The notes: generated from the sequence alone by a model not told the origin. Positions 1 to 7,900 are shown, numbered from the stretch's first letter. The stretch: 64,000 nucleotides of DNA from Corynebacterium marambiense (GCF_016342275.1 NZ_JAEIOT010000005.1:186001-250000); one strand, 5' to 3'. Translations and numbers: made by a program.

Positions 1-97
1 TCCGGACCTCGTTGATCAGCAGACGGACGATTCGTGCGTGGCCCGGGGAGATGAGGAAGTAACCGGCGGGGATGTACTGGCTTGCGGGTTCGGTCAT
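1..97 (-). CDS. Hypothetical protein of the integrated element, N-terminal fragment
   Basis: Translation from the ATG at 97 gives MTEPASQYIPAGYFLISPGH followed by a further 12 residues before the window edge. The start overlaps the TGA of the upstream gene by four bases (ATGA), the same coupling seen between the next genes, which supports it as a real gene. The fragment is too short for a family assignment. Confidence 0.6.
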   Translation of the reverse strand, partial: MTEPASQYIPAGYFLISPGHARIVRLLINEVR

Positions 98-297
98 GGG
101 TGCTCCAAGGTGTCTGCGATGGTGTTGATGAGGGTGGTGGCCTGTCCGGCGCGTAGTTCGAGAACGAGCCGGCCGTCGATGTGGATTCCGATGCGCTTGG
201 GGTGCCGGGTTGCTGACCGTGAGGTGACGGCGATCGTGGCGTTGGACCACTTGTATCCGGTGATCCGGGACCGCGCCTTGATAAGCGGAGAAGTCAC
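94..297 (-). CDS. Small hypothetical protein of the integrated element
   Basis: This 67-residue protein is basic in its first half (KARSRITGYKW, RSATRHPKR) and ends in a helical LELRAGQATTLINTIADTL stretch. Its ATG overlaps the stop of the upstream ATPase gene (ATGA) and its own stop overlaps the next start, so it sits in a translationally coupled operon. I do not recognise a family. The gene is supported by operon structure rather than by homology. Confidence 0.6.
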   Translation of the reverse strand: MTSPLIKARSRITGYKWSNATIAVTSRSATRHPKRIGIHIDGRLVLELRAGQATTLINTIADTLEHP

Positions 298-1844
298 GCC
301 GCGTCCTCCTTTCGGTCGGCCAGGGCGTAGGTGCCCTGATCGGGTTGACTGATGACTAGCCCTCGTTCCTCAAGGGCCTGGAGGACGTCAGGGACAGTGG
401 CTTTCAGTGGCTTGGGAACCGACTTCATGACGATGCCGACGCCCACCGGAGTCTCCGATAAGGCATCGAGGACCATCCGCTCCCCCTCGCCTATACCTGC
501 CAGGTCGGTAACATCGGGAACATCGGTAACAGTGCTGGTAGAGGCGCTGTTTTTTGTTACTTCTTTCGAGGGTGTTACCGGAACAGCGGAAACAGCGTGT
601 CCGGGTGTTTCGGTAACAGATCCTGATCCGGTAACAGATTCCGTGCCTGTGACCTGCGGTGTTACCGATGTTTCCGTTGTTACGCATTCTGAGGAAGGGG
701 CCGGGGGGAGGTAGCGGGCCCACGCCTCGAAAAACCCGTCCTGTTTGTCGTTTTTGTAGGTGACATACCCCTTAGCGGTCCTGCTGAACCCGTTTGCCTC
801 CCGGTAGGTCACCGGCCGGATGTCGTAGTGGCGAAGCATCCGGGACAGTTCCCGGGGCGTCATCCCGTCGCGGTTGTTGTAGGCGGACCACCCCGACTCC
901 TCAAGCTTGTTCAGCTCGGCCAGGAGATCACGGGTGGAGATCCGGTCCACTTTGGCGCGGGACGTGTCGGTGCCGTGGCCCATGATCTCCCGGATATCGA
1001 AGAGCAGCTCCTCCGGCCGGGTTGGTTCACGGCGGTTGCCGTCGAACACGAAGGATCGACATGCCGCACGCGCCGTGGCCGGCCAGTGCCCACCGGCTTC
1101 ATCGGCAATCGCAACTAGGGGCTCCCAAACCTCGGCCGACCGATCCTGGACGCCCCTGGGAAGATCCGGACGGGCGGCTTCAAGTCGTTCCACGGCCCCG
1201 GCAGACCATGTTTCAAGCGCTTGACTGACCTCGCGGATCTGCTCTCGGGCTTCTCTGATCCGGTACGGCTCCACACGCTCTCCGGGGGCCTTCTTCTTCA
1301 TATGAATCGTGATCGCCCGCGTGGTGATCGTGTCCGGCATATTGCCCACCAACCCGGCCAGGGCAACCGGGGCAAAAACGGTGAACCGCACGACTTCGAG
1401 GTTGGGCCCGTCACACCGCATCACCTGCGCACCCTTCTTGTACCCGGAATTAAGTAGCCCTCTGAGATCTTCGTTCTGCGTACTGTTCTTCTGGCTGAAG
1501 ATCGCATCCACTTCGTCGAACAACAGCGTCAGCGGTGCAACCCCTGAAGCGTTGTCCTTGGAAATGCTCCGGTAGAGCGCCGCCGGGGAGATGTTCGGGG
1601 TGTACTGGGCGTCGTGGCAGACCCCGTTGAGCAGTTCGAGGACTCGCGTTTTCCCCGATCCCGGCACCGCCGAGGACAACACCAACCGGGGAGTCGCATC
1701 GAAGGCTTGGGACACCCAGGTGTGCGCTGCCCACAACGCCAGCGTCGGGCAACAGTGTTCAGTGGGGAAAATGGTGTACCGGTTGATCCACTCGGTGATC
1801 CCGTCGAGGACCGCGGCCAGGTCGACGGTGGCGTTATCACTCAC
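294..1844 (-). CDS. DUF3631-type P-loop ATPase (replication/primase-helicase-like) of the integrated element
   Basis: A 516-residue protein with a Walker A motif VPGSGKT near residue 60 and a Walker B-like LLFDEVDAIF near residue 108. The region after the ATPase core (roughly residues 180-380) resembles the DUF3631 domain found in phage and plasmid-type replication proteins of actinobacteria, where it often follows a primase. Residues about 390-450 are a low-complexity Thr/Val/Ser/Pro linker (repeated SVT and VTxT) before a small C-terminal winged-helix-like segment (LQALEERGLVISQ). It overlaps both neighbours by four bases. No primase-polymerase domain is visible in this gene or next to it. 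DUF3631 is recalled from the family's overall look, so the exact role is inference. Confidence 0.75.
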   Translation of the reverse strand: MSDNATVDLAAVLDGITEWINRYTIFPTEHCCPTLALWAAHTWVSQAFDATPRLVLSSAVPGSGKTRVLELLNGVCHDAQYTPNISPAALYRSISKDNASGVAPLTLLFDEVDAIFSQKNSTQNEDLRGLLNSGYKKGAQVMRCDGPNLEVVRFTVFAPVALAGLVGNMPDTITTRAITIHMKKKAPGERVEPYRIREAREQIREVSQALETWSAGAVERLEAARPDLPRGVQDRSAEVWEPLVAIADEAGGHWPATARAACRSFVFDGNRREPTRPEELLFDIREIMGHGTDTSRAKVDRISTRDLLAELNKLEESGWSAYNNRDGMTPRELSRMLRHYDIRPVTYREANGFSRTAKGYVTYKNDKQDGFFEAWARYLPPAPSSECVTTETSVTPQVTGTESVTGSGSVTETPGHAVSAVPVTPSKEVTKNSASTSTVTDVPDVTDLAGIGEGERMVLDALSETPVGVGIVMKSVPKPLKATVPDVLQALEERGLVISQPDQGTYALADRKEDAA

Positions 1845-2392
1845 GCGGCGTCACCTCCCACGGCGTGCAGGGCGCGCCCCGGGGTCGTGGTGACCATGCG
1901 GTTGTGGATCGCCAGGAGACGTTCCCGGTCGAGGCGCAGCTTCTCGGTCAGCGTCTCAATCGGCGCGGTAAACGCCATGTCCTCGGTGAGGGTATGGGCC
2001 TCGTGCCACACGAACCGGAAATGGTCCTCGGTGATGCGGGCGGCAAGCTCCCGGCTACGCCACGGCTCCGGCTGCGGGTTGTCCTCCGGGTTGGTGGGGC
2101 TGACCAGTTCATGCCAGAACCGGGCGAGAGCGGTGTTCGTCATCGCCCCGGAGGAAACCAGACGGGCGTTGATGTCTGCGGTCAGAAGCCGCTGAGTGGG
2201 GTGCCCGGCGGTGATGTTGGCCGCTGCGACCGTGGTGATCGCCTCGTGGATGGTGCGGGCCTGCCAGCAGTCACCGTAGTCATCGAGGTGCACGTAGCAG
2301 GCTTTGTCGCGTGCCGTGGTGCTGTTCATCCGCATCAGGCAACGCAGATAGTCCATGATGTGCTGCTTGCGCTCCTTCTCGAAGTCTCGCAA
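1841..2392 (-). CDS. Hypothetical protein of the integrated element, TTG start
   Basis: A 183-residue protein. The chosen start is TTG at 2392 because AAAGGA lies about seven bases upstream; the next in-frame ATG is 12 codons in. The sequence is mostly helical and soluble, with motifs such as CYVHLDDYGDCW and HFRFVWHEAHTL, and no membrane segment. Its stop overlaps the start of the DUF3631 ATPase gene by four bases, so the two are probably co-translated. A primase-accessory role would fit the position, but I do not recognise the family. Confidence 0.6.
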   Translation of the reverse strand: MRDFEKERKQHIMDYLRCLMRMNSTTARDKACYVHLDDYGDCWQARTIHEAITTVAAANITAGHPTQRLLTADINARLVSSGAMTNTALARFWHELVSPTNPEDNPQPEPWRSRELAARITEDHFRFVWHEAHTLTEDMAFTAPIETLTEKLRLDRERLLAIHNRMVTTTPGRALHAVGGDAA

Positions 2393-2461
2393 CAGGTTTT
2401 CCTTTCTCCCCGCCCCGGCCGGCTGGGTGGAACCGACCGGGGCGGGTGGGTAGTGATTGGG

Positions 2462-2569
2462 CTAGTTGGTGTGACAGTTGCGTTCTCGATAGGAGGTGAT
2501 TGCTTCACAAACGACGATCGGAACCGAGACGTAAGCGCCGCAGATCAACAAGGTCAGCAGTTCAGCCAC
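2462..2569 (-). CDS. Small membrane-type peptide of the integrated element
   Basis: A 35-residue ORF starting with GTG at 2569: VAELLTLLICGAYVSVPIVV followed by a short polar tail. A good Shine-Dalgarno (GAGGTGAG) lies six bases before the GTG, and the start region overlaps the stop of the upstream zinc-ribbon gene. One hydrophobic helix is evident. No family is recognised; the support is the ribosome site and operon position. Confidence 0.5.
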   Translation of the reverse strand: MAELLTLLICGAYVSVPIVVCEAITSYRERNCHTN

Positions 2570-2906
2570 GGTTCTCACCTCGCGCTCGCGGCAGGGTGTC
2601 GGGGAACATGTCGTACTCCGATAGCCGGAGGAATGCGCAGCTAGGGCAGACCTCAAGGGGCCGGGTCAACGTCGGAGACATGTTGGACTTCGGGGCGCGG
2701 GTCTCAATGAAGAAACCGCACAGGCACTCGATGCCGTCGTCGTAGTAGTCCAACGCGATGTGCTTGAACCGGTGGTTGGCGTCTTCATCTCGACGCCGGG
2801 CACTGGTAGTCTCGGTGGTGTTCCTTCGGTTTTCGAGTCCGCTGGGGATGTTGCCCGTGTTCGCAGTTGCCGCTGCTGCACGGGCTTTTTCCGTGTTTGG
2901 GGTCAT
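2562..2906 (-). CDS. Small zinc-ribbon-like protein of the integrated element
   Basis: This 114-residue protein has a CLCG pair near residue 62 and a CPSC pair near residue 87, an arrangement typical of a small zinc ribbon. The first 45 residues are polar and probably disordered. The AAGGACC upstream of the ATG is an acceptable ribosome site. It lies 15 bp downstream of the 79-residue gene. A nucleic-acid-binding role is plausible from the metal-binding pattern but is inference. Confidence 0.6.
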   Translation of the reverse strand: MTPNTEKARAAAATANTGNIPSGLENRRNTTETTSARRRDEDANHRFKHIALDYYDDGIECLCGFFIETRAPKSNMSPTLTRPLEVCPSCAFLRLSEYDMFPDTLPRARGENRG

Positions 2907-2921
2907 GATTGGTCCTTGTCT

Positions 2922-3161
2922 CTAGTTGAAGTCGGCCAGGGCCTCGAGCTGACTGGTCTGCTCGTGGTCCCGGCGGAGAGTGCCGGCGACGATGATGTCC
3001 CTGGATGCGAACGCCGCGCGGGTGAGCATCAGAACCATCCCGGCAAGCTGCTCGTGAGTGATGCGGGTGTCGTCACCGAGGAGAATCCGGCCGTCGTCGT
3101 ACAGGCGGAGCGTGCCGATGCCGGGAATCCCGGTGCACTGATAGCTGGGGTGTGTGTCCAC
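2922..3161 (-). CDS. Small hypothetical protein of the integrated element
   Basis: A 79-residue protein from the GTG at 3161, preceded by AGGAG with about seven bases spacing. A longer upstream ORF in the same frame exists but overlaps the repeat-protein gene, so the GTG with its ribosome site is preferred. It contains a compact beta-type section (GIGTLRLYDDGRILLGDD) followed by helices. No family recognised. Confidence 0.6.
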   Translation of the reverse strand: MDTHPSYQCTGIPGIGTLRLYDDGRILLGDDTRITHEQLAGMVLMLTRAAFASRDIIVAGTLRRDHEQTSQLEALADFN

Positions 3162-3171
3162 GAGGGGACTC

Positions 3172-3675
3172 CTATCTGCGGTAGATGTCGAAGTTGACGT
3201 GCCAGGCGGATGCGGTGGCACCTTCAATGAGCTCGTCGGCGATTCCTCCGATGTCGTAGACCGTGGGGTCGATGATTCGGCTGAGGTCTCGGCACAGGTG
3301 TGCGTGGAGTCGCTGCTCGACGGATGTGGTGTAGCCCGGGGTGACGGCGGTGATGTCGAAACCGATAGGGCTGTCCGGGTCGAGAGGGGTACGCGACGTC
3401 TGCGTACCCTTCGTCTTCTGATTGGTGTCAGGGGTCCACGCGGAACGTGGATCCTTTTCCTGGTCGGTGGTGTCAGGGGTACGGAATATCTCTGCACCCT
3501 TTCCGGCCGGCGTGTCAGGGGTACGGATAGCATCCGCACCCTTTCCCACCCGGGTGTCATCGGAGGCCGTCGCGGCCTGGATCTCCTGCTTGTTCATGCC
3601 CCTGGTGTCGACATGAAGCGAAGCGGCGTACTCACGCCACGTAGCGATCGGCGCGGTCTTCTTCGGACGCTGCAT
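3172..3675 (-). CDS. Repeat-containing hypothetical protein of the integrated element
   Basis: A 167-residue protein from ATG 3675 (GGAGG seven bases upstream; a GTG one codon earlier is the alternative). Residues 41-99 hold four degenerate 14-16-residue units, each ending in (R/W)TPD or RTPLD: a charged Lys/Gly/Asp run followed by an Arg-Thr-Pro-Asp turn. The flanks look globular: the N-terminus has an HVDTRGMNKQEIQ helix pair and the C-terminal 60 residues are acidic and helical. Start and stop overlap the excisionase gene (TGATG). Function unknown. Confidence 0.6.
   Translation of the reverse strand: MQRPKKTAPIATWREYAASLHVDTRGMNKQEIQAATASDDTRVGKGADAIRTPDTPAGKGAEIFRTPDTTDQEKDPRSAWTPDTNQKTKGTQTSRTPLDPDSPIGFDITAVTPGYTTSVEQRLHAHLCRDLSRIIDPTVYDIGGIADELIEGATASAWHVNFDIYRR
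3379..3555 (-). repeat. In-frame tandem repeat, four units of about 42-48 bp
   Basis: On the plus strand the sequence GTGTCAGGGGT recurs at about 3425, 3470 and 3512 (spacing about 45 and 42 bp), and the gene on the other strand encodes the repeated RTPDT motif. Unit lengths are multiples of three, so copy changes keep the frame. Confidence 0.75.
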
Positions 3676-3872
3676 CACGCTGCCTCCTTCGGGGCGTCAA
3701 CTCCGAGGAGCTGGCGGAGTGGGGCGGTGGGGACGACGTAGCGGCCACCGATCTTGATGACCGGCGTCGGGAACTCGTTCCGCTTGATCGCGGCATATGC
3801 ACTGGACTTGGAGATGCCGAGCACCGCGGCCGCTTCTTCGACCGTGATCGTAGGGCGGGAAACTGGGGACAT
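3675..3872 (-). CDS. Excisionase-like helix-turn-helix protein (AlpA/Xis type)
   Basis: A 65-residue DNA-binding protein with the pattern of the MerR-like excisionase fold: TVEEAAAVLGISKSSAYAAI is the helix-turn-helix, followed by the wing IGGRYVVPTAPLRQLLG. Such proteins direct integrase-mediated excision or act as activators of element genes. It is the first gene of the minus-strand operon and is divergent from the repressor-integrase pair, the usual arrangement at the control region of an integrative element. Confidence 0.8.
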   Translation of the reverse strand: MSPVSRPTITVEEAAAVLGISKSSAYAAIKRNEFPTPVIKIGGRYVVPTAPLRQLLGVDAPKEAA

Positions 3873-3966
3873 GAGACTTCCTCTCGTTCAAAAACGCACA
3901 GAATCGGACTCCTGTGCTCCAAACGCGAACGTACACGATGCTCGGCTTTGCCGCAACGGATCGTGG

Positions 3967-3972
3967 TAATGT
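3967..3972 (+). promoter_or_regulatory. -10 box of the repressor gene, leaderless arrangement
   Basis: TAATGT ends seven bases before the ATG at 3980 and no ribosome site precedes that ATG. This spacing puts the transcript start on the A of the start codon. Confidence 0.5.
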
Positions 3973-3979
3973 GCCCGTT

Positions 3980-4717
3980 ATGGAACAGGGCGGAGACGGC
4001 AAGACCTCTGGGAAGCAAGCCCGGGACGAGTCGGCTAGGGCGTGGGCGCTGAAGTCCGCCGGCGTCTTCGGGGACGCGGTGAAGAAGCGCCGAGAAGACA
4101 TACCGCTTACCGCGTCTGAGTTGGCGGACCGAACGCGCGCCCTCGGATATCCAATTACTCGCGCCGCTATCTCCAAGATTGAAAACAATCTTCGTAATGG
4201 GAAGCTTGATCTCGCAGAGGTAATTGTCCTATCGGCGGCTTTGGAAGTTCCTCCGGTAGCGATGATTTACACTGGGCTTCCGAATACCCTTCAAGATGTA
4301 CTTCCTGATAGAGAGGTTCCCGCTTGGGACGCCCTAAGGTGGTTCACCGGTGAGGCTAATGGGCTTCCAGAAGGGTGGGATCCGCTATTTGATTTGGCTA
4401 CTGGTGATGCGGGCGCCCTGGCCATGAGGTATGAATATAAGGCCCCACCGATCTATCAAAGACCCGAAAATGACGAGTATCGGTTAATCGAGCTCTGTCG
4501 GGAGTTTACCCGCGAATTGCATGCCGCCTATAAGAGCACTTCTGCCGCTTCATTTCTCCACAACACGGATCCTGAATGGTTTGAGAGATTTAAAGAAGTC
4601 GTTGACGCTGCTGATAAACGGCTTTCGAAAATTACGGATCAGCTCGAATTGCTGGGGGCCAACTTGGAGGAAGAACCGCTCCAGACTTTTGACGAAGATG
4701 AAGATGGCGAGGGGTAG
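3980..4717 (+). CDS. XRE-family helix-turn-helix repressor of the integrated element
   Basis: A 245-residue protein. The start is set at ATG 3980 rather than an upstream ATG because a -10 box lies seven bases before it. Residues about 25-90 form an XRE helix-turn-helix (LTASELADRTRALGYPITRA then AISKIENN...LDLAEVIVLSAAL). The rest is acidic, with a helical C-terminal region (residues 165-240) ending in DEDEDGEG. It stands divergent to the excisionase operon and overlaps the integrase start by about 14 bases, so it probably controls both. Base composition from about 4160 on is less GC-rich than the core genome. Confidence 0.8.
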   Translation: MEQGGDGKTSGKQARDESARAWALKSAGVFGDAVKKRREDIPLTASELADRTRALGYPITRAAISKIENNLRNGKLDLAEVIVLSAALEVPPVAMIYTGLPNTLQDVLPDREVPAWDALRWFTGEANGLPEGWDPLFDLATGDAGALAMRYEYKAPPIYQRPENDEYRLIELCREFTRELHAAYKSTSAASFLHNTDPEWFERFKEVVDAADKRLSKITDQLELLGANLEEEPLQTFDEDEDGEG

Positions 4718-5837
4718 GCCTCCTACGCCGCTCGGGTCATACGGCGAGATCAAAACCACCACCCTCGACACCGGCAAGATACAAGCAGACACCCGGCTAC
4801 GGCTCTACAACGGCACAACAGTCCGTATCCGGGCCCGCGGCAAGTCCAAGACCGCAGCCGTCAACGCCCTCAAGGAAAAGTGCCAGCAGCGCCTGGGGGA
4901 GGGCAACACCACCACCATCACCGCCATGAGCACCGTAGAACTCCTATGCCAAAACTGGCTCACGAAAGTAACCGCCTCGGGGAAGATACGGCCGGCAACA
5001 ATCGACCGATACCGAACCGCAGCCGAGAACCACATCATCCCCGCATTCGGAAACCTCCGACTAAACGAAGTCACCCCGGCGTTTCTCGATCAATGGATCA
5101 ACGAACTAAGCCCCGGCATTCAAGGAAACGTCCGAACCGTTCTCAAAAAGTCATTCGGCACCGCAGTCATATACGGCGCACTATCGTCCAACCCCATGCA
5201 GGCCGTCGAACTCAACTCCCGAAACAAGAAAGAAAACACCGCACTCACACGAGAAGAGATTCCCCTCTTCCGCGCGCAGATAGCCAAGTCCAACAACCCA
5301 ACACTCATCGACGTCGTAGACCTCTGTTTGTGCACCGGGCTACGCCTCGGAGAAGTCCTGGGGCTCCGCTGGCAAGACGTACACCTCGATGAACCGGCCC
5401 CGTGGCTGGAAGTCACCGGGACGATCGCGTACTCCTCCACACACGGGAACGACCGTCAGGCACACGGCAAGACCGCGAAGTCCGAACGGCACATAGAACT
5501 AGCGGAGACGGCCGTTGACCTCCTCAAGCGCCGCCGTACACAGCTCGGAGAGCACCTGGAACCCGTCTTCCCCAGCGGTGCGGGCACCTTCATGTGGGAG
5601 AACAACTTCAACGCGCTACTCCGGAAGTGGCGTGGCCCCCAGTTCGAGCACATCACCGTCCACAGTCTGCGGAAAACCGTCTCGACGCTCATCGCAGAGG
5701 AGCTATCGCCGTTCGCGGCGGCGCAGGTGCTCGGCCACGCTGACAGTCGGCTCACGGAAACCACCTACATCGCCAGTAGGGGAGAGAACGTCCCGGTCGC
5801 GGCCGTCATGGATGGTGTCCTAAAAGTGTCCAAATAA
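4704..5837 (+). CDS. int: Tyrosine-type site-specific integrase
   Basis: A 377-residue phage-type integrase from ATG 4704 (ATG 4698 is also possible; the longer upstream ORF overlaps the repressor gene and is out of family). The N-terminal arm-type domain is followed by a SAM-like core-binding domain (residues about 70-170) and the catalytic domain. Visible catalytic residues are Arg214 (TGLRLGE), His320 and Arg323 (HSLR), His345 (LGHAD) and Tyr355 (TTYIA). All key residues are present, so it looks functional. The tRNA-derived attachment site lies about 120 bp downstream, the usual position. Confidence 0.93.
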   Translation: MARGRPPTPLGSYGEIKTTTLDTGKIQADTRLRLYNGTTVRIRARGKSKTAAVNALKEKCQQRLGEGNTTTITAMSTVELLCQNWLTKVTASGKIRPATIDRYRTAAENHIIPAFGNLRLNEVTPAFLDQWINELSPGIQGNVRTVLKKSFGTAVIYGALSSNPMQAVELNSRNKKENTALTREEIPLFRAQIAKSNNPTLIDVVDLCLCTGLRLGEVLGLRWQDVHLDEPAPWLEVTGTIAYSSTHGNDRQAHGKTAKSERHIELAETAVDLLKRRRTQLGEHLEPVFPSGAGTFMWENNFNALLRKWRGPQFEHITVHSLRKTVSTLIAEELSPFAAAQVLGHADSRLTETTYIASRGENVPVAAVMDGVLKVSK

Positions 5838-5958
5838 TAGTGACGATAAGACCGCACTCGTTAGAACCCCGAAACCTCCTCGGAGCCGTGGCCTGCAACA
5901 ACAGGACACAAACGAACATGTCAGAACCGCTAACCCCCTTACGTCACTCCCGCGCAGT

Positions 5959-5986
5959 GTGGGTTCGAGTCCCACTGGGGGCACCA
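5959..5986 (+). other. Attachment site: 3' end of a tRNA gene
   Basis: GTGGG-TTCGAGT-CCCAC is a perfect T-arm (5959-5975), followed by a seven-base acceptor strand TGGGGGC, discriminator A and encoded CCA. The sequence upstream cannot supply the matching 5' acceptor strand or D-arm, so no complete tRNA exists here. A tRNA 3' fragment directly beyond an integrase gene is the classic mark of integration into a tRNA, with the intact copy expected at the other end of the element, left of this window. Confidence 0.8.
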
Positions 5987-6690
5987 TGAGCAGGTGCAAA
6001 ACTTGAGACGGAGGGCCACTCACGGCCGTGGTATCCAGAAGGTGTCCAGATGACAGGAATTTCAGGCTGTGTTGTCCGGACACCTTGTGTGTCTCCCCAG
6101 TCTGCCGGGACACGTCCCGGCAGACTGGGGAGATGCCCGGTTCCGCTGAACCATTCACCGATGGTCTTCGCAGTGGCCGCTTTGATGCGACCCTGCCCAT
6201 CGACCGTGAGGCCCGTGATCTGCTGCGGGGAGTGTTCGGCGAATTCTCCGCTTCCCGCCCCTCCCTGGTCGTCAGGGGAACCACTCACGTCAGTCGGTAC
6301 GGAAATACTCCGACTGGATCGAGGAAAGTTCTTGCGACGTGATGGTCCTCGGAACTGGACGCGATCTGTCTTTCGGTGGGAGACGGCGCTGGTTTTCATG
6401 GCCGACGACGGACTTGGAAGTGCGCCCTAGATAGACGGGATGACGTCAGGCCGTCGTGGTCAGCATGGACGGCATCTCAGTTGCATTGGACGAAGTGTCG
6501 ATACCGCATCGTCGCTACACAGCCAGGCTGTGATTTTTCACACGACACCCCGAAATGGGGGTGGGTGAACAATTGGGGGTAGTCGAAAGAAGGACGTCTT
6601 GACCTCACCGAATGGTTGCGCTAGTCCCATTTGGCAAAGATTTTCGTTCGAGTCGGTGGTGTCTTGGCGTTGCCTTGCCGTTACTATCGT
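5987..6690. other. Non-coding stretch between the attachment site and ripA
   Basis: About 700 bases with no convincing gene. Open frames on both strands have unlikely compositions, and two minus-strand ones run through the tRNA fragment. It contains the 42-base palindrome listed separately, a GGTGTCC/GGACACC pair framing about 6042-6083, and a small hairpin CACCCC-GAAA-TGGGGGTG near 6546. Confidence 0.6.
6092..6133. repeat. Perfect 42-base inverted repeat
   Basis: Two identical 20-base arms (6092-6111 and 6114-6133, beginning TCTCCCCAG and ending CTGGGGAGA) flank a two-base spacer. No T-run follows on either strand. It could be a cruciform, a recombination or protein site, or the remains of a terminator. 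Confidence 0.85.
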
Positions 6691-6709
6691 TTAGGTTAGC
6701 GTCGCCTAA
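6691..6709 (+). promoter_or_regulatory. DtxR iron box upstream of ripA
   Basis: The 19-mer TTAGGTTAGCGTCGCCTAA matches the corynebacterial DtxR consensus TTAGGTTAGCCTAACCTAA at 16 of 19 positions. It lies just downstream of a possible -10 box (TACTAT, 6682-6687) and 19 bases before the ATG, well placed to block transcription when iron is plentiful. Confidence 0.8.
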
Positions 6710-6727
6710 AGATGATTGAGGTACGAC

Positions 6728-7900
6728 ATGGTTGTCTCATACCCCCACCCGGCCCTCCTGTGGTGCCACTCGGGTTCCGCGACGATCAGGGTCGGCACCT
6801 GGAAGTGCGAACTCCCCGCCGGCGAACTCTGCTTCGCCGCCGGCCCGTCCACGGTGTCCGGCGATGGCCTGGTCATCCCGATCGTCTTCCCGAACCTGGG
6901 TATTTCCGGTCCGTCCCGCCGCGTCCATCTCGGCGTGGAATGGGGCGATTTCATGGTCTACGAGTTCTCCCGCTCATTGGGCTACCTGCGCGGTGCGCGG
7001 ACGCTCTCGCCGGAGATAGCGAGACTCTTCGATGATCCCGCGGCTCCGCCACCGGCCCCCGAGGCCGACGAGGCGAACGCCGTGGCACAGCGGCTCCGCG
7101 TCAACCCCGGCGACCAGACCTCGCTCGAGGAGTTCGCCGAACAGCACAGGGTATCTGCCCGGACGCTGCAGCGGCAGTTCCTCGCCTCCACCGGGCTCAC
7201 GTTCTCCGAGTGGCGCACTGCCTACCGGGTCTCCTCCGCGGCTGAACTCCTCGCCCGTGACTTCTCCGTCGCGGTGGTGGCGAATCTCGTCGGTTTCGCC
7301 GCCACCTCATCGCTCACCCGCGCCTTCCGTCGGCACACCGGCTGTACGCCGTCTGCCTACACGCCTGGTTCCGTCGGGATGGCTCCGGCGGGAACTCCCC
7401 CCGAGATCCCCTCATCGAGCACCTGGCACCGGTCCACCGGCTCAGATGTCGTCCTGTGGGTCTACCGCGGGACCGCGACGTTGACCACTCCCGGTTACTG
7501 CCGTTTCCTCGGAAACGGGGACAGTGCGACGATTCCCGCGGGTACCAACACTCGCCTCGACATCGCCGCCGGGTCGATCGCGCTACCGATGAGCGCGGAC
7601 ATGGACTTGGACGTGACCCCTGAGCTCGCAGACGTCGTGGCCTGTTATCGGAGCGCCCTCGGAGTGGTCACCCGCGCGGACACAGCCTCGGCACCATCGG
7701 TCTTCACGTTCACCCAGAAGATGGACGAGGCGCGGAAACTCCTGCGCGCGGGCCTGCGTCCCAAGGATGTCTCCCGGACGGTCGGTTACCGGTCGACAGC
7801 TGCATTCTCCCGGGCGTTCAAGGGGATGCATGGTATCTCCCCGCGGGATTTCCAGAATGAACAGTTTGCTGAAATCGCGGCCCGATCAGCCGCCGAATAA
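6728..7900 (+). CDS. ripA: RipA-type AraC-family regulator of iron proteins
   Basis: A 390-residue regulator; ATG 6728 is preferred because GAGG precedes it. Residues about 10-80 look like a cupin-type sensory part, 118-213 are a complete AraC DNA-binding domain ([20 protein letters not shown], then [20 protein letters not shown]), 238-295 resemble the first cupin part again ([11 protein letters not shown] versus [11 protein letters not shown]), and 328-376 carry a second partial AraC unit ([20 protein letters not shown]). In corynebacteria RipA represses genes for iron-containing proteins and is itself repressed by DtxR; the iron box and the downstream greA-mca-glyA order fit. The assignment rests on context plus domain type. 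Confidence 0.8.
   Translation: MVVSYPHPALLWCHSGSATIRVGTWKCELPAGELCFAAGPSTVSGDGLVIPIVFPNLGISGPSRRVHLGVEWGDFMVYEFSRSLGYLRGARTLSPEIARLFDDPAAPPPAPEADEANAVAQRLRVNPGDQTSLEEFAEQHRVSARTLQRQFLASTGLTFSEWRTAYRVSSAAELLARDFSVAVVANLVGFAATSSLTRAFRRHTGCTPSAYTPGSVGMAPAGTPPEIPSSSTWHRSTGSDVVLWVYRGTATLTTPGYCRFLGNGDSATIPAGTNTRLDIAAGSIALPMSADMDLDVTPELADVVACYRSALGVVTRADTASAPSVFTFTQKMDEARKLLRAGLRPKDVSRTVGYRSTAAFSRAFKGMHGISPRDFQNEQFAEIAARSAAE

Noticed and set aside
3379..3555. CRISPR-like array
   Set aside because: Repeats are imperfect, 42-48 bp in period, and encode in-frame peptide repeats; there is no constant repeat plus unique spacer pattern and no cas gene.
4521..4703. N-terminal extension of the integrase
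   Set aside because: It lies fully within the repressor gene in another frame and is not integrase-like; the ATG at 4704 gives a normal arm domain.
5838..5986. A complete tRNA gene at the attachment site
   Set aside because: Only the T-arm and 3' acceptor strand exist; no 5' acceptor strand, D-arm or anticodon arm can be folded.
5820..6399. Two long minus-strand frames over the attachment site (154 and 151 codons)
   Set aside because: They contain PPVGLEPTL and GAPSGTRTHT, well-known spurious translations of tRNA 3' ends, and show no family-like sequence elsewhere.
6028..6430. Plus-strand frames of 104 and 126 codons before ripA
   Set aside because: They run through the 42-base palindrome, overlap each other and lack ribosome sites.
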